Below are positions 24,991 to 33,893 of a stretch of 64,000 nucleotides of DNA, one piece after another. The DNA is from Roseateles_E cavernae (lineage in GTDB: Bacteria; Pseudomonadota; Gammaproteobacteria; Burkholderiales; Burkholderiaceae_C): assembly GCF_040187885.1 (NCBI RefSeq), contig NZ_JBDPLH010000003.1, forward strand, positions 496,001-560,000. The letters run 5' to 3'. The notes beneath the pieces are model-generated. The model saw nothing but the letters and a program-made list of their open reading frames with translations, made no database searches and was not told the DNA's origin. The translations under genes were made by a program, and so were the position numbers. Position 1 is the first letter of the stretch. Each line of letters begins with the position of its first letter.

Positions 24991-26769
24991 ATGAATTCCC
25001 TGGCATGGATCAATTTGGGCCTGTTCATGGCCCTGCTGCTGCTGGCGGCCTGGCCGCTGGCGCGCTGGCTGCACCGGGTGGCCGAGGGCCGCCTGCCGCG
25101 CTGGATGGGCGCGGTCGAAGGGGGGCTGTTCCGCCTGGCCGGCGTCAAGCCGGCCGAGGGCATGCACTGGAAGCAGTATGCGATCGCGCTGCTGCTGTTC
25201 AACTTCATCGGCGTGCTGGCGGTCTATGCGCTGCAGCGCTTTCAGGGGCTGCTGCCGCTGAATCCGCAGGGCATGGCGGCGATCACGCCCGACTCGGCCT
25301 TCAACACCGCGATCAGCTTTGTCACCAACACCAACTGGCAGGGCTATGGCGGCGAGTCCGCGATGAGCTACCTGAGCCAGATGCTGGCGCTGACGGTGCA
25401 GAACTTCGTCTCGGCCGCCACCGGCATTGCCGTGGTGTTCGCGCTGATCCGCGGTTTCGCTGGAAAGAGCCTGGCCACCATCGGCAACTTCTGGGCCGAT
25501 CTGAGCCGCATCACGCTGTGGGTGCTGCTGCCGATCAGCTTTGTGCTGGCGATTTTCTTCGTTGGCCAGGGCGTGATCCAGAACTTTGACGCCTACAAGG
25601 AAGTGAGCACCGTGGAGGCCACCAGCTACCAGACGCCCAAGCTCGGCGCCGACGGTCAGCCGCTGAAGGACGAGCAGGGTCAGGTCTTGATGGACGATGT
25701 CCAAAGCACGACCCAGACCCTGGCGATGGGCCCGGTCGCTTCCCAGGAGGCGATCAAGATGCTGGGCACCAACGGCGGCGGCTTCTTCAATGCCAACTCG
25801 GCCCATCCCTTCGAGAATCCGACCGCGCTGTCCAACCTGGCCCAGATGCTGGCGATCTTCCTGATCCCGGCGGCGCTGTGCTTCATGTTCGGCCGCATGG
25901 TGGGGGACACGCGCCAGGGTGTGGCCGTGCTGGCGGCGATGAGCCTGATGTTTGTCGCGGCGGTGTTCGCGGCGACCAGCGCCGAGCAGGCCGGCAACCC
26001 GGCGCTGACGGCCCTGGGCGTCGAGGCCGGCGCCGGCAATATGGAGGGCAAGGAGGCCCGCTTCGGCATCAATGCCAGCAGCCTGTTCGCGGTGGTCACG
26101 ACGGCCGCCTCCTGTGGCGCGGTCAACTCGATGCACGATTCGATGACGCCGCTGGGCGGCATGGTGCCGCTGGTGATGATGCAGCTGGGCGAGGTGGTGT
26201 TCGGCGGCGTCGGCACCGGTCTGTACGGCATGCTGGTGTTCGCGCTGCTGGCCGTCTTCATCGCCGGCCTGATGATTGGCCGCACGCCCGAGTACCTGGG
26301 CAAGAAGATCGAGCCGCACGAGATGAAGATGGTGTCGATCGCCATCCTGATCACGCCTGTCGTCGTGCTGGTCGGCACGGCCATCGCGGTGCTGGCCACG
26401 GCGGGCAGGGCCGGCATCCTGAACCCGGGCGCCCATGGTTTCTCCGAGGTGCTGTATGCACTGACCTCGGCCGCCAACAACAACGGCAGCGCCTTCGCCG
26501 GCCTGTCGGCCAACACGCCCTTCTACAACACGCTGCTGGGTGTCGCGATGTGGCTGGGCCGATTCGGCGTGATCGTGCCGGTGCTGGCGATTGCCGGCAG
26601 CCTGGCCGCCAAGAAGCGCATCCCGCAGACCAGCGGCTCGATGCCCACGCACGGCCCCCTGTTCATCGTGCTGCTGATCGGCACGGTGCTGCTGGTGGGC
26701 TTGCTGAACTATGTCCCTGCACTGGCGCTCGGGCCGATTGCCGAGCATCTGATGCTGTGGGGAGTTTGA
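24991..26769 (+). CDS. kdpA: K(+)-transporting ATPase subunit KdpA
   Basis: The protein has 592 residues and about ten membrane helices; it is the potassium-selective channel-like subunit. The four pore-loop filters are recognisable: VTNTNWQGYGGES, GTNGGGFFNANSAHP, AASCGAVNSMHD and SAANNNGSAFAGLS. The ATG at 24991 follows kdpF by one base; the longer frame to 24946 would overlap kdpF. KdpA passes K+ into the KdpB pump. kdpB follows after 2 nt. Confidence 0.97.
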   Translation: MNSLAWINLGLFMALLLLAAWPLARWLHRVAEGRLPRWMGAVEGGLFRLAGVKPAEGMHWKQYAIALLLFNFIGVLAVYALQRFQGLLPLNPQGMAAITPDSAFNTAISFVTNTNWQGYGGESAMSYLSQMLALTVQNFVSAATGIAVVFALIRGFAGKSLATIGNFWADLSRITLWVLLPISFVLAIFFVGQGVIQNFDAYKEVSTVEATSYQTPKLGADGQPLKDEQGQVLMDDVQSTTQTLAMGPVASQEAIKMLGTNGGGFFNANSAHPFENPTALSNLAQMLAIFLIPAALCFMFGRMVGDTRQGVAVLAAMSLMFVAAVFAATSAEQAGNPALTALGVEAGAGNMEGKEARFGINASSLFAVVTTAASCGAVNSMHDSMTPLGGMVPLVMMQLGEVVFGGVGTGLYGMLVFALLAVFIAGLMIGRTPEYLGKKIEPHEMKMVSIAILITPVVVLVGTAIAVLATAGRAGILNPGAHGFSEVLYALTSAANNNGSAFAGLSANTPFYNTLLGVAMWLGRFGVIVPVLAIAGSLAAKKRIPQTSGSMPTHGPLFIVLLIGTVLLVGLLNYVPALALGPIAEHLMLWGV

Positions 26770-26771
26770 TC

Positions 26772-28871
26772 ATGACGACACAAGACAACAACAAACTCTC
26801 TTTCCTCGACCCTGCCTTGCTGAAGCCGGCCGTCGCGGCCTCCTTTGGCAAGCTGGATCCGCGCACGCAGTGGCGCAACCCGGTGATGTTCGTCGTCTAC
26901 GTCGGCAGCATCCTGACCAGCGCGCTGTGGCTGGCCAGCCTTAAGGACCCGGCCGTCGCCGGCACCGAGGGATCCGGCTTCATGCTGGCCATCGCGCTGT
27001 GGCTGTGGTTCACCGTGCTGTTCGCGAACTTCGCCGAGGCGATGGCCGAGGGCCGCAGCAAGGCGCAGGCCGCGTCGCTGCGCGGCCTGAAGACCAAGAC
27101 CTGGGCCAAGAAGCTGGAAGAACCCAGGCATGGCGCCCAATGGCATCCGCTGCAGTCCGATGAGTTGCGCAAGGGCGCGGTCGTGCTGGTCGAGGCCGGT
27201 GACCTGATCCCGCTGGACGGCGAGGTGATCGAGGGTGTGGCCTCGGTGGACGAGAGCGCGATCACCGGCGAATCGGCTCCGGTCATCCGCGAATCGGGCG
27301 GCGACTTCTCCTCGGTCACCGGCGGTACCCGCGTGCTGTCCGACTGGCTGGTGCTGCGCATCGCCGTCAATCCAGGTGAGTCCTTCCTCGACCGCATGAT
27401 CGCGATGGTGGAGGGCGCCAAGCGCCAGAAGACGCCCAACGAGATCGCGCTGACGATTCTGCTGGTGGCGCTGACCCTGGTCTTCCTGGTCGTCACCGTG
27501 ACCCTGCTGCCCTATTCGATCTTCAGCGTCGAGGCGGCTGGCGCGGGCTCCGTGGTGTCGATCACCGCGCTGATCGCGCTGCTGGTGTGCCTGATCCCGA
27601 CCACCATCGGTGGCCTGCTGTCGGCCATCGGTGTGGCCGGCATGAGCCGCATGATGCAGGCCAATGTGATCGCGACCTCGGGCCGTGCGGTCGAGGCGGC
27701 CGGCGATGTGGATGTGCTGATGCTGGACAAGACCGGCACCATCACCCTGGGGAACAGGCAGGCAGCAAGCATGCTGCCAGCGCCAGGCGTGACGGAGTTG
27801 CAGCTGGCCGATGCGGCCCAGCTGGCCTCGCTGGCCGACGAGACGCCGGAAGGCCGCAGCATCGTGGTGCTGGCCAAGACCCGCTTCAATCTGCGCGAGC
27901 GCGAGCTCTCGGGCCTGGACGCGCAATTCGTTCCCTTCACCGCGCAGACCCGCATGAGCGGCGTCGACCTCGGCTCGCATGCGCAGCAACAGCGCCAGAT
28001 CCGCAAGGGCGCCGGCGATGCGATCCGCCGCCATGTCGAGGCCCTGGGTGGCAGCTTCCCGAAGGAAGTCAGCCAGGCCATCGACGAGATCGCGCGGTGC
28101 GGCAGCACGCCGCTGGTGGTGGCTGATGGTGCCAAGGTGATGGGCGCCGTCGAGCTGAAGGACATCGTCAAGGGCGGCATCAAGGAGCGCTTTGCCGAGC
28201 TGCGCCGCATGGGCATCAAGACCGTGATGATCACCGGCGACAACAAGCTGACCGCCGCAGCGATCGCGGCCGAGGCCGGCGTCGACGACTTCCTGGCCGA
28301 GGCCACGCCCGAGGCCAAGCTCAAGCTGATCCGCGACTACCAGGGCGAAGGCCGCCTGGTGGCGATGACCGGCGACGGCACCAACGATGCCCCCGCGCTG
28401 GCCCAGGCCGATGTTGCCGTGGCGATGAACACCGGCACGCAGGCCGCCAAGGAGGCCGGCAATATGGTGGACCTGGACTCCAACCCCACCAAGCTGCTGG
28501 AGATCGTCGAGACCGGCAAGCAGCTCTTGATGACGCGCGGCTCGCTGACCACCTTCTCGATCGCCAACGATGTGGCCAAGTACTTCGCCATCATCCCGGC
28601 GATGTTTGTCGGCGTCTATCCGCAGCTGGCCAGCCTGAACGTGATGGGCCTGCACAGCCCCAGCTCGGCCATCCTGTCGGCGGTGATCTTCAACGCGCTG
28701 ATCATCATCGCGCTGATCCCGCTGGCCCTGAAGGGCGTGCCTTACCGCGCCATCGGCGCCGCCGCGCTGCTGCGCCGCAATCTGGCGATCTACGGCCTCG
28801 GCGGCCTGATCGTGCCCTTTGTCGGCATCAAGGCGATCGACCTGTTCCTGGTCGCCACCCATCTGATCTAA
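26772..28871 (+). CDS. kdpB: K(+)-transporting P-type ATPase subunit KdpB
   Basis: The protein has 699 residues. P-type ATPase motifs are complete: ITGESAPV in the actuator domain, the phosphorylated Asp319 in MLDKTGTITLGN, and MTGDGTNDAPAL in the P-domain. It couples ATP hydrolysis to high-affinity potassium uptake through KdpA. The ATG at 26772 sits 2 nt after kdpA; the much longer open frame upstream is an artefact inside kdpA. kdpC follows after 10 nt. Confidence 0.97.
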   Translation: MTTQDNNKLSFLDPALLKPAVAASFGKLDPRTQWRNPVMFVVYVGSILTSALWLASLKDPAVAGTEGSGFMLAIALWLWFTVLFANFAEAMAEGRSKAQAASLRGLKTKTWAKKLEEPRHGAQWHPLQSDELRKGAVVLVEAGDLIPLDGEVIEGVASVDESAITGESAPVIRESGGDFSSVTGGTRVLSDWLVLRIAVNPGESFLDRMIAMVEGAKRQKTPNEIALTILLVALTLVFLVVTVTLLPYSIFSVEAAGAGSVVSITALIALLVCLIPTTIGGLLSAIGVAGMSRMMQANVIATSGRAVEAAGDVDVLMLDKTGTITLGNRQAASMLPAPGVTELQLADAAQLASLADETPEGRSIVVLAKTRFNLRERELSGLDAQFVPFTAQTRMSGVDLGSHAQQQRQIRKGAGDAIRRHVEALGGSFPKEVSQAIDEIARCGSTPLVVADGAKVMGAVELKDIVKGGIKERFAELRRMGIKTVMITGDNKLTAAAIAAEAGVDDFLAEATPEAKLKLIRDYQGEGRLVAMTGDGTNDAPALAQADVAVAMNTGTQAAKEAGNMVDLDSNPTKLLEIVETGKQLLMTRGSLTTFSIANDVAKYFAIIPAMFVGVYPQLASLNVMGLHSPSSAILSAVIFNALIIIALIPLALKGVPYRAIGAAALLRRNLAIYGLGGLIVPFVGIKAIDLFLVATHLI

Positions 28872-28881
28872 GGAGCTTGTC

Positions 28882-29454
28882 ATGAAAGCCCATCTTCGTC
28901 CTGCCATTGTCAGCTTCGTGCTGCTATCGGCCATCACGGGCCTGCTCTATCCGCTGGCCGTCACCGGCGTCGGCCAGTCGCTGTTCCCCAAACAGGCCGC
29001 CGGCAGCCTGATCGAGCACGGGGGCAAGGCCGTCGGCTCCGAGCTGATCGGTCAGAGCTTCACATCGCCCAAGTACTTCTGGGGCCGTCCCTCGGCCACC
29101 GGGCCTATGGCCAATAACGCGGCCGGCTCCGGCGGCTCCAACCAGGGGCCGATGAACCCGGCGCTGGCCGACGCCGTCAAGGCCCGTATTGCCGCGCTGC
29201 GCGCCGCCGATCCGGGCAACACGGCGGCGGTACCGGCCGACCTGGTCACGGCCTCGGCCAGCGGCCTGGATCCGCACATCTCGATGGCCGCCGCGCGCTA
29301 CCAGGCCGCCCGCGTCGCGCGCGAGCGCGGCCTGCCGCTGGCCGAGGTGCAGCGCCTGATCGCGGCCAATACCGAGGGCCGCGACCTGGCGGTGCTGGGC
29401 GAGCCGCGCGTCCATGTGCTGAAGCTGAATCTGGCGCTGGACGCGCCGCGCTGA
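28882..29454 (+). CDS. kdpC: K(+)-transporting ATPase subunit KdpC
   Basis: The protein has 190 residues with one N-terminal transmembrane helix (about residues 8-28) and a periplasmic domain. Family motifs include LLYPLAVTGVGQSLFP, GQSFTSPKYFWGRPSAT and DLVTASASGLDPHIS. KdpC stabilises the KdpA-KdpB assembly. AGGAG before the ATG at 28882 fixes the start. The next gene is a corA-type transporter rather than kdpD, an unusual insertion in the operon. Confidence 0.96.
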   Translation: MKAHLRPAIVSFVLLSAITGLLYPLAVTGVGQSLFPKQAAGSLIEHGGKAVGSELIGQSFTSPKYFWGRPSATGPMANNAAGSGGSNQGPMNPALADAVKARIAALRAADPGNTAAVPADLVTASASGLDPHISMAAARYQAARVARERGLPLAEVQRLIAANTEGRDLAVLGEPRVHVLKLNLALDAPR

Positions 29455-29470
29455 GCCCGACAATGCGACG

Positions 29471-30436
29471 ATGCTGATCAACTGCGCCGCCTATCGCGAA
29501 GGCCACAAGGTGGCCGACCTGGCCCCCGAGGAGCTGGGGGCCTATCTGGACCAGCCGGACACCTTCGTCTGGGTGGCGCTGCGCGACAGCGATGCCGCCG
29601 AGCTGGAGAGCTACCGGCGGCTCTTCAATCTGCACAGCCTGGCGGTCGAGGACGCCAGCCATGGCCACCAGCGACCCAAGGTCGAGGAGTATGGCGACGA
29701 TCTCTTCGTCGTGATGCACCTGATCGACTGGGTCGGCGGCGAACTGCAGCTCGGCGAGGTGATGGTCTTTGTCGGCCGCAACCATGTGCTGTCGGTGCGC
29801 AAGGGCAGCAAGCTGGATTTCCTTGGCGTGCGCGAGCGCTGCGAGCGCGAGCCCGAGCTCTTGCGCCAGGGCCCCAGCTTCGTGCTGTATGCGCTGATGG
29901 ATGCGGTGGTGGATCGCTATTTCCCCATCGTCGATCTGCTGGAGTCGGAGCTGGAGGAGATCGAGCAAAGCATCTTCACCAGCGGTGCGGCGCGCGACAA
30001 CATCCAGCGGCTCTATGCCTTGAAGCGCCGCCTGATGCTGCTGCGCCGGGCCGTGGCGCCGATGCTGGAAATGCTGTCCAAGCTGCATGGCGGCCGCACG
30101 CCGCCGATCTGTGCGAAGTCCGAGGACTACTTCCGCGATGTGGCCGACCATCTGGCGCGCATCCACGGCGCGATCGAGTCGGTGCGCGAGACCATAGGCA
30201 CGGCCATCCAGGCCAATCTGTCGATGGTGGCCATCGAGGACAGCGATGTGACCAAGCGCCTGGCCGCCTGGGCCGGCATCTTTGCCGCAGCCACCGCCTT
30301 TGCCGGCATCTGGGGCATGAACTTCGAGGGGATGCCCGAGCTGAAATGGCAATGGGGTTATCCGGCCGCGCTGGGCCTGATCACCACGGGCTGCGTCGGT
30401 CTTTGGTATCGCTTCAAACGGGCAGGGTGGCTATGA
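29471..30436 (+). CDS. corA: CorA-family divalent cation transporter
   Basis: The protein has 321 residues. It has the CorA architecture: a large acidic N-terminal cytosolic domain, a long helix (ESELEEIEQSIFTSGAARDN region) and two C-terminal membrane helices joined by the signature loop GIWGMNFEGMPEL, which contains the GMN filter. CorA channels carry Mg2+, Co2+ or Ni2+. It starts 16 nt after kdpC and its TGA overlaps the kdpD ATG, so it is co-transcribed with the potassium system. A functional link between Mg2+ and K+ supply is inference. Confidence 0.93.
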   Translation: MLINCAAYREGHKVADLAPEELGAYLDQPDTFVWVALRDSDAAELESYRRLFNLHSLAVEDASHGHQRPKVEEYGDDLFVVMHLIDWVGGELQLGEVMVFVGRNHVLSVRKGSKLDFLGVRERCEREPELLRQGPSFVLYALMDAVVDRYFPIVDLLESELEEIEQSIFTSGAARDNIQRLYALKRRLMLLRRAVAPMLEMLSKLHGGRTPPICAKSEDYFRDVADHLARIHGAIESVRETIGTAIQANLSMVAIEDSDVTKRLAAWAGIFAAATAFAGIWGMNFEGMPELKWQWGYPAALGLITTGCVGLWYRFKRAGWL

Positions 30437-33141
30437 GCGACGATCAGCGCCCCGACCCCGACGCGCTGCTGGAGCAGCTGCGCGAAGAGGAAGAGAAAGC
30501 CGCGCGAGGCAAGCTGCGCATCTACTTCGGCTCCTCGGCCGGCGTCGGCAAGACCTATGCGATGTTGCAGGCGGCCCGCAAGCTGAGTGCCGAATGGAGG
30601 GCCGAGGGGCGGGCGCCGCTGGTCGGCGTGGTCGAGACCCATGGCCGCAGCGAGACCATGGCGCTGACCGAGGGCCTGGAGATCCTGCCGCCGCGCCAGG
30701 TCGAGTACCGCGGCAAGACCCTGCCCGAGTTCGATCTCGATGGCGCGCTGGCGAGGCAGCCCGCGCTGATCCTGGTCGACGAGTTGGCCCACAGCAATGT
30801 GGCCGGCTCGCGGCATCCGAAGCGCTGGCAGGATGTCGAGGAACTGCTGGCCCATGGCATCGATGTCTACACGACGCTGAACGTCCAGCATCTGGAAAGC
30901 CTCAACGATGTGGTGGGCGGCATCACCGGTGTGCGTGTGCAGGAGACCCTGCCGGACACCTTCTTCGATGCCGCCGACGAGGTCGTGATGGTGGACACGC
31001 CGGCCGACGAGTTGCTGGCGCGCCTGAGCGCCGGCAAGGTCTATATGCCGGCCCAGGCTGAGCGCGCGGCCAGGAACTTCTTCCGCAAGGGCAATCTGAT
31101 GGCCTTGCGCGAGCTGGCGCTGCGCCGCACCGCCGACCGCGTCGAGGATGATGTGCAGGCCTGGCGCAGCAAGCAGTCAATAGCCCAGGTCTGGAAGACC
31201 GAGGCCGCCATCCTTTGTGCGATCGGCCCTGAATCCAATGGCTCGGGGGCCGAGCATGTGGTGCGCGCGGCCGCGCGCCTGGCCCAACAGCTCAATGTGT
31301 CCTGGCATGCGGTCTACGTCGAGACGCCGGCGCTGCGGCGCCTGCCCGACGCGCAGCGCGAGCGCATTCTGCGGGTGGTGCGCCTGGCCCATGATCTGGG
31401 TGCGGTCACCGCCGTCTTGCAGGCGCAAGACCCGGCTCCGGCCCTGGTGAGCCATGCCCGCGAGAACAATCTCTCGCAGCTGGTGTTGGGCCGCGCCGCG
31501 CCGCGGCCGGCCTGGCGCCGTCTGCTCGGGGGCCCCGGCCTGCACCAGCGCCTGGCGGACAGCGCCAGCGATGTCGACCTGATCGAGGTCGGCCAGCCGG
31601 CCACGCCGGCGCCGCTGCCGGAGGCCGTCGACCCCGGCCTGGTCTGGAGCCGGCAATGGCAGCGCTATGCCTTTGCGGCGCTGGCCTGCGTGGGCACCAC
31701 CGCGCTGGCGCTGCCGCTGCAGCCGGTCTTCGACGAGGCCAATATCGTCATGCTCTTCCTGCTGACGGTGCTGGGGGTCTCGCTGCGCTGGGGGCGCGGC
31801 CCTTCGGTGCTGGCCAGCTTTCTGAGCGTCGGCCTGTTCGACTTCTTTTTCATCGCGCCGCATCTGAGCTTCGCGGTCTCGGATGTGCAGTACCTCTTGA
31901 CCTTTGTCGTGATGCTGGCCGTGGGCCTGATCACCGGCCAGCTGACCGCCCATCTGCGCTACCAGGCCCAGATCGCGGCCGAGCGTGAGGCGCGCTCGCG
32001 GGCCCTGTTCGAGCTGACCCGCGAGCTGTCCGGCGCGCTGCAGACCGAGCAGGTGGTGCAGAGTGCGCAGAGCAGCCTGTCGCGCGAGCTGCATGGCCGG
32101 GCCCTGGTGCTGGTGCTGGATCTGAAAGACGCCTTGCTGCTGCCCGAGGGCGAGGCCGATCCGCCCGACCTCGGCACCGCGCGCTGGGCGCTGGACCATG
32201 GCCAGGCGGCTGGCCTGGCCACCGACACCCTGCCGGGCAGCGCCTGGTTCTATCTGCCGCTGCAGGCGCCGATGCGCGCGCGCGGTGTACTGGCCCTGCG
32301 GCCGCGCGATCTGGCCAGCGTGATGCAGCCGGAGCGCCGCGCCCAGCTCGATACCTATGCCAGCATCATCGGCCAGGCGCTGGAGCGGGTGCACTATGTC
32401 GAGGTGGCGCAGGACGCGCTGGTGCATATCGAATCCGAGCGCCTGCGCAATTCGCTGCTCTCGGCGCTGTCGCATGATCTGCGCACGCCGCTGGCCGTGG
32501 TCTACGGCCTGGCCGACACCTTGGCCGCACTGCCGGCCCTGCCCGAGGCCGGCCGCGAGATGGCGCAGGCGCTGCAGCGCGAGTCGCAGCGCATCAACGC
32601 GATGGTCAACAACCTGCTGGACATGGCGCGGCTGCAAAGCGGCGCGGTGCAGCTGCGCCTGCAGTGGCAGCCGGTCGAGGAGGTGGTGGGCAGCGCGCTG
32701 CAGGCCATGCAGGCCAGCCTGGTCGCGCACCGCGTGCAGACCGAGCTGTCGCCGGGCCTGCCCATGATCAATCTGGACGCGGTGCTGATCGAGCGGGTGC
32801 TGTGCAACCTGCTTGAGAACGCGGTCAAGTACACACCGGCCGGCAGCCTGATACGCATCTCGGCCGAGCTGCGCGAGGCCGAGCTGTGGCTGCGCGTGGC
32901 CGACAACGGCCCCGGCCTGCCGCCCGGCCGCGAGGAGGCGCTGTTCGAGAAATTCGCCCGTGCCAAGAGCGAGAGCAGCACCCCCGGCGTCGGCCTCGGG
33001 CTGGCGATCTGCCGTGCCATCATGCAAGCCCATCAAGGCGGCATCCATGCAGAGCCGGTGCCCGGCGGCGGCGCTGCCTTCGTGCTGACCCTGCCGCTGG
33101 GCAACCCGCCGCCGCTCCCCGATATCGAAGACCATGAGTGA
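30433..33141 (+). CDS. kdpD: Osmosensitive K(+) channel histidine kinase KdpD
   Basis: The protein has 902 residues from the ATG at 30433. In order it shows the KdpD sensor domain with Walker A GSSAGVGKTYAML, a Usp-like domain (about 260-385), four membrane helices (about 410-510), a GAF-like region, the HisKA box ALSHDLRTPLAVV with His681, and an ATPase domain (NLLENAVKYTP, DNGPGLPPG, GVGLGLAICRAI). It senses potassium limitation and osmotic stress and phosphorylates KdpE. Its start overlaps corA and its end overlaps kdpE by 8 bases. Confidence 0.96.
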   Translation: MSDDQRPDPDALLEQLREEEEKAARGKLRIYFGSSAGVGKTYAMLQAARKLSAEWRAEGRAPLVGVVETHGRSETMALTEGLEILPPRQVEYRGKTLPEFDLDGALARQPALILVDELAHSNVAGSRHPKRWQDVEELLAHGIDVYTTLNVQHLESLNDVVGGITGVRVQETLPDTFFDAADEVVMVDTPADELLARLSAGKVYMPAQAERAARNFFRKGNLMALRELALRRTADRVEDDVQAWRSKQSIAQVWKTEAAILCAIGPESNGSGAEHVVRAAARLAQQLNVSWHAVYVETPALRRLPDAQRERILRVVRLAHDLGAVTAVLQAQDPAPALVSHARENNLSQLVLGRAAPRPAWRRLLGGPGLHQRLADSASDVDLIEVGQPATPAPLPEAVDPGLVWSRQWQRYAFAALACVGTTALALPLQPVFDEANIVMLFLLTVLGVSLRWGRGPSVLASFLSVGLFDFFFIAPHLSFAVSDVQYLLTFVVMLAVGLITGQLTAHLRYQAQIAAEREARSRALFELTRELSGALQTEQVVQSAQSSLSRELHGRALVLVLDLKDALLLPEGEADPPDLGTARWALDHGQAAGLATDTLPGSAWFYLPLQAPMRARGVLALRPRDLASVMQPERRAQLDTYASIIGQALERVHYVEVAQDALVHIESERLRNSLLSALSHDLRTPLAVVYGLADTLAALPALPEAGREMAQALQRESQRINAMVNNLLDMARLQSGAVQLRLQWQPVEEVVGSALQAMQASLVAHRVQTELSPGLPMINLDAVLIERVLCNLLENAVKYTPAGSLIRISAELREAELWLRVADNGPGLPPGREEALFEKFARAKSESSTPGVGLGLAICRAIMQAHQGGIHAEPVPGGGAAFVLTLPLGNPPPLPDIEDHE

Positions 33142-33835
33142 TCCTTCTCCCGTTGCGCTGATCGTCGAGGACGAACCCAGCATCCGCCGTTTCGTGCGCA
33201 TGGCGCTGGAGGCCGAGGGCTGGCAGGTGCATGAATGCGAGACCGTGCGCCAGGGCCTGATCGATGCCGGCACGCGCCGGCCCGAGCTGATCGTGCTGGA
33301 CCTGGGCCTGCCCGATGACGACGGCATCAACTATCTGAAGGACCTGCGCGCCTGGTCCGGCGTGCCGGTGATCGTGCTGAGCGCGCGCGCCAGCGAGGCC
33401 GACAAGATCGCCGCGCTCGATGCCGGCGCCGACGACTATCTGACCAAGCCCTTCGGCGTCGGCGAGCTGATGGCGCGGGTGCGGGTGGCGCTGCGACGCA
33501 GCCAGTCGGCCGCAGCGGCGGGCGAGCCGGCGCAGACGGTGTTCCGCTTCGGCGCCGTCGAGGTGGACCTGGCAGCACGGCGCGTGCTGCGCGAGGGCCA
33601 GGCCGTGCACCTGACGCCGATCGAGTACCGGCTGCTGACCCATCTGATCGCCAACGCCGGCAAGGTGCTGACGCACCGTCAGCTGCTGAAGGCGGTCTGG
33701 GGTCCCAGCCATGTCGAGGACAACCACTATCTGCGCGTCTATATGGGCCAGCTGCGTCAGAAGCTCGAAGACCAGCCGGCCCAGCCCCGCCATCTGCTGA
33801 CCGAGACGGCGGTGGGCTATCGGCTGATGCCCTGA
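33134..33835 (+). CDS. kdpE: KDP operon response regulator KdpE
   Basis: The protein has 233 residues: an N-terminal receiver domain with acidic pocket VEDEP and phospho-acceptor Asp56 in IVLDLGLPDDDG, Lys in YLTKPFGVGEL, and an OmpR/PhoB winged-helix domain from about residue 135. It activates the kdp operon, and a candidate site is at 24708. The start overlaps kdpD by 8 bases. A 7-bp hairpin containing the stop codon follows. Confidence 0.96.
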   Translation: MSDPSPVALIVEDEPSIRRFVRMALEAEGWQVHECETVRQGLIDAGTRRPELIVLDLGLPDDDGINYLKDLRAWSGVPVIVLSARASEADKIAALDAGADDYLTKPFGVGELMARVRVALRRSQSAAAAGEPAQTVFRFGAVEVDLAARRVLREGQAVHLTPIEYRLLTHLIANAGKVLTHRQLLKAVWGPSHVEDNHYLRVYMGQLRQKLEDQPAQPRHLLTETAVGYRLMP

Positions 33836-33847
33836 ATCAATCAGGGC
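33829..33847 (+). terminator. Weak hairpin at the kdpE stop
   Basis: GCCCTGA (33829-33835) pairs with TCAGGGC (33841-33847) around a 5-nt loop. The left arm includes the kdpE stop codon. Only TTGAG follows, so termination would be weak. Confidence 0.4.
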
Positions 33848-33857
33848 TTGAGATTAG

Positions 33858-33876
33858 AATGCGAACAATTCGCATT
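33858..33876 (+). promoter_or_regulatory. Fur box upstream of siderophore receptor
   Basis: AATGCGAA (33858-33865) and TTCGCATT (33869-33876) form a perfect 8-bp inverted repeat with a 3-nt centre. The 19-bp size and TGCGAA/TTCGCA half-sites fit betaproteobacterial Fur boxes, and nearly the same sequence occurs before hemP at 48253. It lies 17 nt before the TonB receptor ATG, so bound Fur would block initiation. Confidence 0.75.
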
Positions 33877-33893
33877 AAATAACTCTCCCGCCC

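Noticed and set aside
26709..28937. A minus-strand open frame of 742 codons opposite kdpB
   Set aside because: His/Gln/Ala/Arg-rich shadow of kdpB third-position GC bias; no domain and no ribosome binding site.
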